Positions 1-7,908 are shown, numbered from the stretch's first letter. The stretch is 17,034 bases of DNA from an uncultured Eubacteriales bacterium (GCA_900556535.1 USPI01000009.1:1-17034); one strand, 5' to 3'. The notes: generated by a model from the letters alone, not told the origin. Numbers and translations: made by a program.

Positions 1-21
1 CGTCTTTTTGCGTTTGGGATA

Positions 22-50
22 TTGACAAGCGGTAATGCGGATGATAGTAT
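22..50 (+). promoter_or_regulatory. Putative sigma-70-type promoter of the tetR-cls-PLD operon
   Basis: TTGACA (22-27) is a perfect -35 box. It is followed after 17 bp by TAGTAT (45-50), which matches the -10 consensus at four of six positions. Transcription would start near 57 and leave a leader of about 55 nt before the TetR start codon. The box assignment is by eye. Confidence 0.55.
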
Positions 51-62
51 AAAAGAAACTAA

Positions 63-77
63 AGTATCATTTATACT
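63..77. promoter_or_regulatory. Inverted repeat, possible TetR operator
   Basis: AGTAT (63-67) and ATACT (73-77) form a perfect inverted repeat with a 5-nt spacer. It lies just downstream of the predicted start of transcription and upstream of a TetR-family gene. TetR-type repressors usually bind such palindromes in their own promoter regions, so autoregulation is a reasonable inference. The arms are short and the region is AT-rich, so chance cannot be excluded. Confidence 0.3.
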
Positions 78-112
78 AAAATATCATCAAACACTGCAAC
101 GGAGGCATTATT

Positions 113-640
113 ATGCGCAGGACGACGGCAACAACGGACTATCTCAAGGAAAGCATGGGCACTGCCCTGCTCGAGCTTATGCGGGATAAGCCCCTTGAAA
201 AGATAAGCATCGAGGAGATGACGGCGAAGGCGGACGTGGGGCGCTCGACCTATTTTCGCTATTTTCACAGCAAGGACGAGGTGCTGTCATTTAAAATTCT
301 CTGCCTGTGGAGGCGCTTTTGCGCACAGCGCGGCAGCGACGGCATTTCCCGGGTAAACCCCGAGGGCATCAGGGCACTTTTCGAGTTCTGCCTGTCCATC
401 CGTCCCATATTCGATCTGCTTTACGCCTCGGGACATCAGGACGTTATCCTCGACTTCTATCTTCAGAGCGCCGCCCCCGTTATCGCACAGGCGGACGCAA
501 AAACATATTATTTTATCCAGTTCATCACCTTCGGGCTCTTCGGGCTCATGAACGCATGGGTGCTGCGCGGCTACAACGAATCGCCCGAGGAAATGGCGCA
601 GATCGTGTGCGCGTGGAAGGCAGCCTCGGAGGAGGCATGA
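113..640 (+). CDS. TetR/AcrR-family transcriptional regulator
   Basis: The 175-residue protein has a typical TetR N-terminal helix-turn-helix. Residues 12-31 form the first helices (LKESMGTALLELMRDKPLEK). Residues 34-52 carry the recognition part, ending in VGRSTYFRYF, close to the family signature GVSRSTFYRYF. The C-terminal ligand-binding half is helical and contains FGLFGLMNAWVLRG, as in many clostridial TetR proteins. The start is supported by an SD (GGAGG, 101-105) 7 nt before ATG 113. The gene sits 18 nt upstream of a cardiolipin synthase gene and probably controls the two downstream phospholipase D-type genes, which suggests a response to membrane stress or a hydrophobic ligand. The ligand cannot be told from sequence. 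Confidence 0.88.
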   Translation: MRRTTATTDYLKESMGTALLELMRDKPLEKISIEEMTAKADVGRSTYFRYFHSKDEVLSFKILCLWRRFCAQRGSDGISRVNPEGIRALFEFCLSIRPIFDLLYASGHQDVILDFYLQSAAPVIAQADAKTYYFIQFITFGLFGLMNAWVLRGYNESPEEMAQIVCAWKAASEEA

Positions 641-658
641 CGGGAAAGGAATTTTGAC

Positions 659-2164
659 ATGGGAAAGATCATGCGCCGCGTTTTGATAATCGTACCTGCC
701 GCGGCATTACAGGTGCTGTGGCATCTGATGCTGATAAAATGGCTCTCGCCCTATGCGCCGCTTATCGTGTCGGCGCTGTCGGTCGTCGCGTTCTTTTTGG
801 TGCTCTATATCATAATCAAGCGCGACGAGAGCACATACAAGCTGCTGTGGCTGCTCGTTATTCTGACGATGCCGCTCGTGGGCACGCTGCTGTACCTGTT
901 TTTCGGAAATATGCGCACGGCAAAGCCCCTGAAAAAGCGCCTTGAGAGCGCGCAAAGCAGCGGCGAGGCGCAGCCGCTTGAAATCGGAAAAACGCCCTTT
1001 GACGGCGATAAGCGCATGGAGCAGACGGTGCGCTGGCTTGAGGGCAAGACGGGCTATCCCCTTTGCAGAGCCGAGCAAACGCGCTACTACCCGCTCGGCG
1101 ACGATATGTTCCCCGATATGCTCGCGGATCTCAAAAAGGCCAAGAACTCTATATACATCGAATATTTCATCATCGAGCCCGGACATATGTGGGACAGCAT
1201 CATGAGCGTTCTCGAGGAAAAGCTCAGGCAGGGCGTTGACGTGCGCGTAATGTATGACGACATGGGCAGCATCTCGTCCTTTAACTTCAGCAACGCCCGC
1301 GAGCTGAGCCAAAAGGGTATCCCCTGCGCTCCGTTCAATCCCTTCCTCGCGCTCAAGGGCACCGTCAACTACCGCGATCACCGCAAAATGCTCATCATCG
1401 ACAATGAAATTGCCTACAGCGGCGGCATTAACCTCGCAGACCGCTACATAAACCTTGAAAAGCCCTACGGACACTGGAAGGACACCGCATTCCGCCTTAC
1501 GGGCGAGGCGGTGCACAGCTTCACGCATATGTTCCTGACCTTCTGGAACGCCTTTGCGGTCAAAAAGGGAGAGGACACGCTGCCGATGCCCGAGCCGGGC
1601 AAAGCCCCGCGCGAAACGGACGGCTATGTTCTCAGCTACTACGACTCGCCCCTCAACCACGAGGCTACGAGCAACCGACTTTTCATCGACCTGCTTTCGC
1701 AGAGCACGGATTACGCATGGTTCTTTACCCCCTATCTCATGCTCGGCGACGACCTCATGGCGGCGATGATATCCGCTGCACAGCGCGGCGTTGACGTCCG
1801 CATAATAATGCCCGGAGTTCCCGACAAGAAGCTTATATTCCGTATGTCGCGCAGCTTTTATCAGGTGCTTCTGAGCGGCGGGGTCAAAATCTACGAGTAC
1901 ACTCCCGGCTTTGTCCACGCGAAGAGCTTCGTCTCCGACGACAGAGTCGCTACCATCGGAACGGTCAATTTGGACTATCGCAGCCTGTTCCTGCATTTTG
2001 AGAACAACTCGCTGTTTTACCGCGCGGGCATCGTTTCAAGGATAAAGCGCGATTTCCTCGAAACGCAGGAAAAATGCAGCGAAATAGAGCCCTACGACAC
2101 GAAGCACTATTCCCGCCGCTGGGCAATTGACGGAATTCTTCGCATTTTTGCGCCGCTGTGCTGA
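659..2164 (+). CDS. cls: Cardiolipin synthase, phospholipase D family
   Basis: The family condenses two phosphatidylglycerol molecules to cardiolipin and glycerol at the cytoplasmic membrane. The 501-residue length is usual. Two or three N-terminal hydrophobic segments (about residues 7-53 and 62-82) match the PLDc_N membrane anchor, including the MPLVGTLLYLFFG stretch. Two HKD catalytic motifs are complete: H241-K243-D248 (HRKMLIID, followed by SGG) and H420-K422-D427 (HAKSFVSD, followed by GTVNLDYRS). ATG 659 is chosen because AAGGA lies at 646-650. An in-frame ATG at 671 is a weaker alternative. The gene lies between the TetR gene and a second PLD-type gene in one apparent operon. Assignment to the bacterial Cls family is firm; the exact phospholipid donors are inferred. 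Confidence 0.93.
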   Translation: MGKIMRRVLIIVPAAALQVLWHLMLIKWLSPYAPLIVSALSVVAFFLVLYIIIKRDESTYKLLWLLVILTMPLVGTLLYLFFGNMRTAKPLKKRLESAQSSGEAQPLEIGKTPFDGDKRMEQTVRWLEGKTGYPLCRAEQTRYYPLGDDMFPDMLADLKKAKNSIYIEYFIIEPGHMWDSIMSVLEEKLRQGVDVRVMYDDMGSISSFNFSNARELSQKGIPCAPFNPFLALKGTVNYRDHRKMLIIDNEIAYSGGINLADRYINLEKPYGHWKDTAFRLTGEAVHSFTHMFLTFWNAFAVKKGEDTLPMPEPGKAPRETDGYVLSYYDSPLNHEATSNRLFIDLLSQSTDYAWFFTPYLMLGDDLMAAMISAAQRGVDVRIIMPGVPDKKLIFRMSRSFYQVLLSGGVKIYEYTPGFVHAKSFVSDDRVATIGTVNLDYRSLFLHFENNSLFYRAGIVSRIKRDFLETQEKCSEIEPYDTKHYSRRWAIDGILRIFAPLC

Positions 2165-2215
2165 CCCCGGCACGGCAAGCGCAAATTTTCGAAGCCCTAT
2201 CGGAAGTGATTTAAA

Positions 2216-3604
2216 ATGAAAAAACTATTTTGCAAAAAATACGGCTGCATCCTCGGAGTGGGCATACTGTGCCTTGCCGTATACCTGCCCGCGTGTCTGA
2301 TAATCCCGCCGTTGCTCGGAACGCAGAAGAAAAGCGACGCGCAGCCTCGCCTGCCCGCTCCCGCTCAGGAAAGGGTCTGCCTTGTTGACGGCAATGAGGA
2401 GGCTCTTAGCTGGCGGCTTCGGCTCATCGGCTCGGCTCAGGAGGAGATAATCCTCTCCACCTTCGATTTCCGCGCAGACAACAGCGGCTCGGACATCATT
2501 TCCGCGCTCATGGACGCGGCGCAGCGCGGAGTGCGGGTGCGAATACTCGTTGACGGCATGAACGCGCAGCTCCATCTTAACGGCAGCAGCGCCTTCAAGG
2601 CTCTCGCCGCGCAGGAGAATGCGGAGATAAAATTCTATAATCCCATTCGCCTTACTCGGCTTTGGACGGCCAACTACCGCTGCCACGACAAGTATCTCAT
2701 CGTTGACCGCAATGCGTATATCATCGGTGGCAGGAACACCAGCGACCTGTTCCTCGGCAGCGGCGGCACCTCGCGGCAAAACGAAGACCGCGACGTTGTG
2801 GTGTACGGCGACGGCTCGGAAAACACCTCCGTCAGGACGCTGCTGAGCTATTTTGAGGAGATTTGGGCACTGGATACCAGCAGGAGCTTTGAGCCGAACG
2901 GTGAGAGCAGCGCAGTGCGGAGAGCCCGCACAGAGCTCACGGCGCGTTGGGCAGGGCTTCGTGAGCTTGAGCCCATTGATTGGGACGCGGAGACGGTACG
3001 CGCCGAGGGCGTGAGCGTCCTGCACAGCGACTGCACCGCTTGGAACAAGTCTCCGCAGCTTTTAAATGCGCTGACCGTGCTCATGCAGGGCGGCAGCGAG
3101 CGCGTCGTGCTGCAAACGCCGTACATCATCTGCAACCAAAGTATGTACGACTGCCTCGAAAAGGCAGCGGGCGGCGAGGCGGTTATGCAGATCATCACAA
3201 ATTCGCCCCAAAGCGGCGCTAACCCCTGGGGCTGCGCTGATCTTCTCAACAACGAGGGCAGGATACTTGCGACCGGCGTTTTCGTCTGCCAATGGAGCGG
3301 CGAAAACTCCATGCACACAAAGACGATCTTAATTGACGACCGCCTTAGCGTCATAGGCTCGTTTAACTGGGATATGCGCAGCGCATATCTTGACACGGAG
3401 ATGATGCTTCTGGTGGATTGCCCCGAGCTTAACGCCGCGCTGCGCGAGAAGGCGGACACCATGCTGCGTCAGGGCAAGACCCTCGCTCCGGACGGCAGCG
3501 TGACGCAGGGCGCGGACTACGCTCCGCCCGAGGCGTCGATATTGAAAACCGCCGTGCAGGGGTTCGTGCGTATTGTCATAAGACCGTTCAGATATTTGCT
3601 GTAA
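2216..3604 (+). CDS. Membrane-anchored phospholipase D-like protein (second Cls-type enzyme)
   Basis: This 462-residue protein belongs to the phospholipase D superfamily. It has one N-terminal hydrophobic segment (about residues 11-35) that would anchor it in the membrane with the catalytic part outside or at the surface. Two HKD motifs are intact: H157-K159-D164 (HDKYLIVD, then GGRNTSD) and H367-K369-D374 (HTKTILID, then GSFNWDMRS). It lacks the two-segment PLDc_N anchor of the upstream cardiolipin synthase and is much diverged from it, so it is not a recent duplicate. The SD is GGAAGTGAT, about 7 nt before ATG 2216. It follows cls by 51 nt and shares its terminator. It could be a cardiolipin synthase variant or a phosphatidyltransferase/phospholipase; the substrate is unknown. 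Confidence 0.85.
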   Translation: MKKLFCKKYGCILGVGILCLAVYLPACLIIPPLLGTQKKSDAQPRLPAPAQERVCLVDGNEEALSWRLRLIGSAQEEIILSTFDFRADNSGSDIISALMDAAQRGVRVRILVDGMNAQLHLNGSSAFKALAAQENAEIKFYNPIRLTRLWTANYRCHDKYLIVDRNAYIIGGRNTSDLFLGSGGTSRQNEDRDVVVYGDGSENTSVRTLLSYFEEIWALDTSRSFEPNGESSAVRRARTELTARWAGLRELEPIDWDAETVRAEGVSVLHSDCTAWNKSPQLLNALTVLMQGGSERVVLQTPYIICNQSMYDCLEKAAGGEAVMQIITNSPQSGANPWGCADLLNNEGRILATGVFVCQWSGENSMHTKTILIDDRLSVIGSFNWDMRSAYLDTEMMLLVDCPELNAALREKADTMLRQGKTLAPDGSVTQGADYAPPEASILKTAVQGFVRIVIRPFRYLL

Positions 3605-3605
3605 C

Positions 3606-3640
3606 AAAAAACTCGGAAGCATCACACTTCCGAGTTTTCT
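3606..3640. terminator. Bidirectional rho-independent terminator between convergent genes
   Basis: A perfect 10-bp stem (AACTCGGAAG at 3610-3619 with CTTCCGAGTT at 3627-3636) closes a 7-nt loop. It has an A-run on its left and a T-run on its right, so it can stop the PLD operon on the plus strand and the plsY-like gene on the minus strand. It starts 2 nt after the PLD-like stop codon. Confidence 0.85.
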
Positions 3641-3649
3641 TATATCTTT

Positions 3650-4315
3650 TTACTTTTTTATTTCATCGCCGCTGCCGAAATCATCGTCAAACATAAAGCT
3701 CACATCCTGCTTATAGCGGAATTTGGGCTCTTTATGCTTAAAAAGGCGAATAATGCTCTTGCGGTATTCGACAATAACGAGGAGATTTGTAAAGCCGAAT
3801 ATGTAAACGACAAGGCTGTCGTCAATGCTCATGACCGCAACGACAAACATGAGCAGCGACGCGAGCATGGCCGAGGCGGAAATATAGCGGCTGACAAAAT
3901 ACATAACGACGAACACGAAGATGCCCGCGATGGCTACCTCGCTGCTGACGAAGAAGGTTCCCATCATGAGGGCAAGCAGGCTGTGCTCTCCGCGAAAATC
4001 ATACATTATCGGGAAGTTCGTGCCGAGCACGACGCAAAACAGAGCAAAGGCATAGCCTATCTGCGCGTGACCGACGATGAGCATGAGCAGTCCGCCGATG
4101 AGCACGGGTATCGCCGTTTTTATGAGCTCCGCGAGGATGAGCTTAACTAAGCCGCCGCGGCCGTGGCGCATCATAAAGCGCGTTATGCCAACGTTATCGC
4201 GGGAGTATTTTTGTATGTTCTCGTGGAAAATCAAATGCGAGGTCACGTTAGGCGTGCTGATGCTGCCCATTGTATAGGCGATAACGGCAATTATCACGAG
4301 CAAAACCGCTGTCAT
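3650..4315 (-). CDS. Diverged PlsY-like membrane protein (acyl-phosphate:glycerol-3-phosphate acyltransferase family)
   Basis: The 221-residue, multi-pass membrane protein follows the PlsY layout. YTMGSIS near residue 15 corresponds to the family's YLLGSIP. SRDNVGITRFM (about 38-48) corresponds to the S-GN-GATN motif. GTNFPIMYDFRGEHS corresponds to GHNFPVFLKFKGGKG. PlsY transfers the acyl group from acyl-phosphate to glycerol-3-phosphate in the first step of phospholipid synthesis. Here the conserved histidine of GHNFP is threonine and GGKG is GEHS, so activity is uncertain. The start ATG (4315) overlaps the der stop codon as ATGA, with GGGAG just upstream, so translation is coupled to der. 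The der-plsY order is common in Clostridia. It may be a non-catalytic paralogue; fold assignment is firm, function is not. Confidence 0.75.
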   Translation of the reverse strand: MTAVLLVIIAVIAYTMGSISTPNVTSHLIFHENIQKYSRDNVGITRFMMRHGRGGLVKLILAELIKTAIPVLIGGLLMLIVGHAQIGYAFALFCVVLGTNFPIMYDFRGEHSLLALMMGTFFVSSEVAIAGIFVFVVMYFVSRYISASAMLASLLMFVVAVMSIDDSLVVYIFGFTNLLVIVEYRKSIIRLFKHKEPKFRYKQDVSFMFDDDFGSGDEIKK

Positions 4316-5637
4316 TGCTTATCTCCCTTCTGGCGTATGACCATACGAATGGGCGTGCCCTCAAGTCCGAACACGGCGCGTATCTGATTTTCGATATATC
4401 TCTGATACGAGAAGTGGAAAAGCTCGCGGCTGTTGCAGAAAATGACGAAGTTGGGCGGCTTTATGCCGGTCTGGGTCATGTAGTATATCTTCAGCCTGCG
4501 GCCCTTGTCCGTGGGCGGCTGCACTCTCGCCTGAGCATCGGCAAGAACGTCGTTGAGCATACCCGTCGTTATGCGCATATTGCTCTGATCGTTCACGAAG
4601 TTTACAAGCTCGAATATCCTGTCGGTGCGCTGACCGGTCATTGCGGATATGAAGAGCACCGGAGCATAGCTCATGAAGCTCAGGTCGCGCATGACCGCCT
4701 TGCGCATTTTTTCCATCGTGCCGGTCTCTTTTTCGATGAGGTCCCACTTGTTTACGACGATGATGCTCGCCTTGCCCGCCTCGTGAGCAAGTCCCGCTAT
4801 TTTCGTATCCTGCTCGGTGACTCCCTCGCGCGCGTCTATCATGATTATGCACACGTCCGCGCGCTCGATGGCCATCTGCGCACGCATGACGGAAAACTTC
4901 TCGACACGCTCGTCAACTTTGCTCTTGCGGCGAATTCCGGCGGTGTCTATAAAGACGTATTTGCCGAATTTGTTGTCCACCTCGGAGTCCACAGCGTCGC
5001 GCGTTGTGCCGGCGACGTTGCTGACGATGACGCGCTTTTCGCCGAGGATATGGTTAATGAGCGAGGACTTGCCGACATTGGGCTTTCCGATGACGGCGAC
5101 CTTTATGCGGTCGTCCTCCTCTTCCTCCTCATCCTCGGGCAGGAAATATTTCATGCACTCGTCGAGCAGATCGCCCGTGCCGTGGCCGTGCACCGCGGAG
5201 ACCGCGATGGGGTCGCCCAGACCAAGCTCGTAAAACTCGTAAATGGCGGGGTCGAGCCTGCCGGTGGAGTCCATCTTATTGACGGCAAGCACGGTGGGCT
5301 TCTTCGAGCGCAGCAGCATATTGGCAACTTCCTTATCCGCCGCCGTGACGCCCGTGCGCACGTCCGTTACGAGCACTATAACGTCCGCCGCGCTTATCGC
5401 GATGTTCGCCTGCTCGCGCATGAACATAAGTATCTCGTTATCGGTCGTCGGCTCGATGCCGCCGGTATCGACAATATCAAATTTTCTTCCGAGCCATTCG
5501 CACTCGGCATACAGCCTGTCGCGGGTGACGCCGGGCGTGTCCTCGACTATGGACAGCCGCTTGCCGCACAGCTTGTTGAAAAGCATGCTCTTTCCCACGT
5601 TGGGTCTGCCGACTATGGCAATGAGAGGCTTTGACAT
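4312..5637 (-). CDS. der: Ribosome biogenesis GTPase Der (EngA)
   Basis: Der is an essential tandem GTPase for 50S subunit maturation. The 441-residue protein has two complete G domains. The first has GRPNVGKS (10-17), DTGG (57-60) and NKMD (120-123). The second has GKPNVGKS (184-191), DTAG (231-234) and NKWD (296-299). A KH-like C-terminal domain follows. An acidic linker (PEDEEEEEDD, about 167-176) separates the two G domains. ATG 5637 (MSKPLIAIVG) is chosen over a longer frame that starts at 5721: GGAGG lies 8 nt upstream and family members begin at this point. The first P-loop reads GKSM where GKST is usual; the catalytic lysine and serine are kept. The gene starts 4 nt after the DUF512 stop and overlaps the plsY-like gene. 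Confidence 0.96.
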   Translation of the reverse strand: MSKPLIAIVGRPNVGKSMLFNKLCGKRLSIVEDTPGVTRDRLYAECEWLGRKFDIVDTGGIEPTTDNEILMFMREQANIAISAADVIVLVTDVRTGVTAADKEVANMLLRSKKPTVLAVNKMDSTGRLDPAIYEFYELGLGDPIAVSAVHGHGTGDLLDECMKYFLPEDEEEEEDDRIKVAVIGKPNVGKSSLINHILGEKRVIVSNVAGTTRDAVDSEVDNKFGKYVFIDTAGIRRKSKVDERVEKFSVMRAQMAIERADVCIIMIDAREGVTEQDTKIAGLAHEAGKASIIVVNKWDLIEKETGTMEKMRKAVMRDLSFMSYAPVLFISAMTGQRTDRIFELVNFVNDQSNMRITTGMLNDVLADAQARVQPPTDKGRRLKIYYMTQTGIKPPNFVIFCNSRELFHFSYQRYIENQIRAVFGLEGTPIRMVIRQKGDKQ

Positions 5638-5641
5638 AAAG

Positions 5642-7018
5642 CTAACCTCCGTTTTGATTATATTTATAGTACTGCCGGCGCTCCGGACTGCGCACCGGTA
5701 TCCTGACCTCGGGCAGCGCATCGCCGCTTATCGCGTCCCAAAGCGCAAAGCCGTCCGATTCGACGGGGTAAATGGGCACTCCGAGCGCGTCCCTCGCCTG
5801 CTCTATCGTCACGTCGTCGAGAAAATCCATTTCCTCGCGCCGCAGCATATTCTGCGAAACGAAAAGACGCTCGCCGAGCTCCTTGTCCTTTAGCTGCGCA
5901 ATGAGGTCGCCGCCGGTTATAAGTCCGGAAACGTTCACACCGTGACCGAAGAAATCATTCACGATGGGATATACCTTTCCTTTTATATTACCATACTTTT
6001 CGCTTGCAATACAAATAAGTTTTTCAAAATACGGCGCGACCGACACTCCGCAGGCTATCGAAAACGGCACTCCGTCCGGCTCATCGGACAGACTCAGCGC
6101 GCTTTTAAACTCCCGCTCGAGCAGTCTTATCATGCCCACGCCGTTTTCAAGCTGGGTGTGCTCCTCGTAGAAATCGTCCTCGGGCAGCTCGCGTCGTGCG
6201 CATATATACATTTGGTCCGAGCCGAAAAACAGGCGCGTGCCGAATTTTTTGACGCACTCGTCGCCGTATTGCGTCACGAGGTCTATCGTTTCGCCGGAGT
6301 GCTCGGGGGTAAAGGGCGTGAGCGGATACAGTCCCTCGCGGAATTTGGTCAGTCCCACGGGCACTATCGACACGCTGTGTACAGCAGGGTAAAGCTCGGC
6401 TAATTCGCGCATGGTGCGGCTGAGCGCCTGCCCGTCGTTGAGCCCCGGGCAGCAGACTATCTGGCAGTTCATGACTATCCCGCCCTGCGCAAAGCGGCGC
6501 ATTATATCCATGCATTTTCCCGCGTTTTTATTGCGCAGGAGCTTTACACGCAGCTCGGGCTCGGTCGCGTGGACGGAGATGTTCACGGGGCTGATGTGAA
6601 GGTCGATTATGCGCTGTATCTCGCGCTCGGAAAGGTTCGTGAGCGTGATGTAATTGCCGAGCAAAAAGCTCAGGCGCGCATCGTCGTCCTTAAAATACAT
6701 CGTCTTGCGCATACCCTTGGGAAGCTGGTCAATAAAGCAGAAAACGCAGTTATTCGCGCAGCTTCTCGGAGCGTCCATAAGATACTCCTCAAACTCAAGT
6801 CCGAGGTCCATGCCCTCCGGCTTTTCCGCGTGCACGGTGTATTCGCTGCCGTCGGGACGGCGCACGACGATGCTCAGCACGGGGTCATAGGAGAAATACT
6901 TATAGTCGAGCACGTCGTGGATGACGTTGCCGTTAATGCTGACTATCTCATCGCCTATATTCACCCTTCGGTGCAGCGGGCTGCCGCTGTCTATTTTTGA
7001 AATGATGTCGTTTTTCAT
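5642..7018 (-). CDS. DUF512 radical SAM protein with N-terminal PDZ-like domain
   Basis: The 458-residue protein starts with a PDZ-like segment (about 5-80; IGDEIVSINGNVIHDVLDY). A radical SAM type CxxxCxxC cluster follows at C87, C91 and C94 (SCANNCVFCFIDQLPKGMR). The C-terminal DUF512 part has NDFFGHGVNVSGLITGGDL and a late FLDDVTIEQ. The family is widespread in Clostridia, often beside der, and its reaction is unknown. A 4Fe-4S cluster and S-adenosylmethionine chemistry are inferred from the cysteines. Start choice is uncertain: ATG 7018 and TTG 7024 are both in frame and neither has a visible SD. The mRNA before them is the 3' arm of a terminator-like hairpin. Der starts 4 nt downstream of the stop codon. 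Confidence 0.88.
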   Translation of the reverse strand: MKNDIISKIDSGSPLHRRVNIGDEIVSINGNVIHDVLDYKYFSYDPVLSIVVRRPDGSEYTVHAEKPEGMDLGLEFEEYLMDAPRSCANNCVFCFIDQLPKGMRKTMYFKDDDARLSFLLGNYITLTNLSEREIQRIIDLHISPVNISVHATEPELRVKLLRNKNAGKCMDIMRRFAQGGIVMNCQIVCCPGLNDGQALSRTMRELAELYPAVHSVSIVPVGLTKFREGLYPLTPFTPEHSGETIDLVTQYGDECVKKFGTRLFFGSDQMYICARRELPEDDFYEEHTQLENGVGMIRLLEREFKSALSLSDEPDGVPFSIACGVSVAPYFEKLICIASEKYGNIKGKVYPIVNDFFGHGVNVSGLITGGDLIAQLKDKELGERLFVSQNMLRREEMDFLDDVTIEQARDALGVPIYPVESDGFALWDAISGDALPEVRIPVRSPERRQYYKYNQNGG

Positions 7019-7032
7019 AGTCAAATATACGC

Positions 7033-7066
7033 AAAAGGAGGAGGGGCACTGTTACCCTTCCTCCTT
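7033..7066 (-). terminator. Terminator-like hairpin between rpmF and the DUF512 gene
   Basis: On the minus strand AAGGAGGAAGGG (7066-7055) pairs with CCCCTCCTCCTT (7046-7035), 12 positions with one A-C mismatch. An 8-nt loop separates the arms and TTTT follows. It lies 11 nt after the rpmF stop and may partly separate the very highly expressed ribosomal protein mRNA from the downstream genes. The U-run is short, so read-through is likely. Confidence 0.6.
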
Positions 7067-7077
7067 GAGCGTTTTAA

Positions 7078-7263
7078 TTACTTCTCGTCAACGGTGAGAA
7101 CCTTGCGGCCGTTGTACATACCGCAGGCCTTGCAGGCGCGGTGAGGCATTTTGAACTCGCCGCAGTTGGGGCACTTAACGATGCCGGGAGCCTCGAGCTT
7201 CCAGTGAGACGAACGTCTCTTATCACGTCTCTGTCTTGATACTTTTCCCTTAGGGACTGCCAT
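7078..7263 (-). CDS. rpmF: 50S ribosomal protein L32
   Basis: The 61-residue protein begins MAVPKGKVSRQRRDKRRSSH, the standard L32 N-terminus. It carries the zinc-ribbon cysteines CPNC and CKAC at about residues 31-34 and 44-47. L32 is a structural protein of the large ribosomal subunit. A strong SD (AGGAGG) lies 7 nt before ATG 7263. It follows the yceD gene by 49 nt, the usual yceD-rpmF pairing in bacteria, and uses the same upstream promoter. The four cysteines mark it as the zinc-binding form of L32. Confidence 0.97.
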   Translation of the reverse strand: MAVPKGKVSRQRRDKRRSSHWKLEAPGIVKCPNCGEFKMPHRACKACGMYNGRKVLTVDEK

Positions 7264-7312
7264 GGTGACACCTCCTGATAATCAGCTGCATATTAGCAAT
7301 AGTATTAATTGA

Positions 7313-7787
7313 TCACTTATCCAACAGCTGTGAAAGCACAGCAAGTCTTGGATCGATCTCTTTCCCGCAAGCGCAGGGGCCAAGGTTTAAGTCGGCTCCG
7401 CAGCGGGAGCATAGACCTTTGCAATCCTCGGAGCACAGAAACTTCGTTTCCATGTCGAGAACAAAAAGGGTAGAGAGAGTTTCGTCGAGATCGAGCTTGT
7501 CCCCGTCGAGAACAAAGACCTCGGGATCTTCAGACTCTCTGTCGGATATGAAGGCGCGGAGGTCCATCACCTTGGTGCTGTCAAACAGTTTACCACATCT
7601 GTCGCACACACAAGTCATTTCGGCTGTCAGGGTACCCTCGAGCCTCATTAAACACTCTGCCTTCTGCCATGGGCGGAGCCTTATACTCCTTAACAGAGTC
7701 AAATTCCAGTCCCTGCGTATCCAGCTCACATTCGAACGGAACGCTTTTTCCGGGGACTTCAATTATTTGTCTCAAATCAAGCAGCAT
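7313..7787 (-). pseudogene. yceD: yceD (DUF177) interrupted by an apparent frameshift
   Basis: DUF177/YceD proteins pair with rpmF and affect 23S rRNA accumulation. The N-terminal part (MLLDLRQIIEVPG to about EGRVFNEA) reads in one frame from ATG 7787, with SD GAGAGG just upstream. The family core LMRLEGTLTAEMTCVCDRC and the C-terminal cysteine region (CSEDCKGLCSRCGADLNLG, then IDPRLAVLSQLLDK) read in another frame down to the stop at 7313. The switch falls at about 7640-7665. The first frame ends at 7590 after a non-family tail. Family signatures on both sides use overlapping bases, so a short deletion (perhaps 14 nt) is more likely than one extra base. It could be a true mutation, a strain mixture or an assembly error. 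Restored length would be about 160 residues. Confidence 0.85.
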
Positions 7788-7814
7788 AGTGCACCTCTCC
7801 ACAGTCGCTTGAAT

Positions 7815-7843
7815 ATTATAGTGGAATAAACCCGTCTTGTCAA
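7815..7843 (-). promoter_or_regulatory. Consensus sigma-70 promoter of yceD-rpmF
   Basis: On the minus strand TTGACA (7843-7838) and TATAAT (7820-7815) are both perfect, separated by exactly 17 bp. The predicted transcription start is near 7808, about 20 nt before the yceD start codon. Such strength fits a ribosomal protein operon. It points away from the PepSY-gene promoter 37 bp further right. Confidence 0.9.
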
Positions 7844-7879
7844 CTCAAAAATTCGTTTTTTCTCTGAAATAACAGCATA

Positions 7880-7908
7880 TTGCTAAATCTTCCGCGCAAT
7901 GATATAAT
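7880..7908 (+). promoter_or_regulatory. Promoter of the PepSY protein gene
   Basis: TTGCTA (7880-7885) and TATAAT (7903-7908) are 17 bp apart. The -10 box is perfect and the -35 box matches at four of six positions. The predicted transcription start near 7915 lies about 20 nt before the ATG at 7937. That placement rules out the longer reading frame from 7880 as the translated form. Confidence 0.7.

Noticed and set aside
707..1996. A 429-codon open frame on the minus strand opposite cls
   Set aside because: It is antisense to a clear HKD enzyme, has low-complexity composition typical of shadow frames in GC-rich DNA, and shows no family motif or ribosome binding site.
4315..5634. A 439-codon open frame on the plus strand opposite der
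   Set aside because: Der on the minus strand has all GTPase motifs. The plus frame is its mirror, rich in His/Arg/Val/Asp without any recognisable domain.
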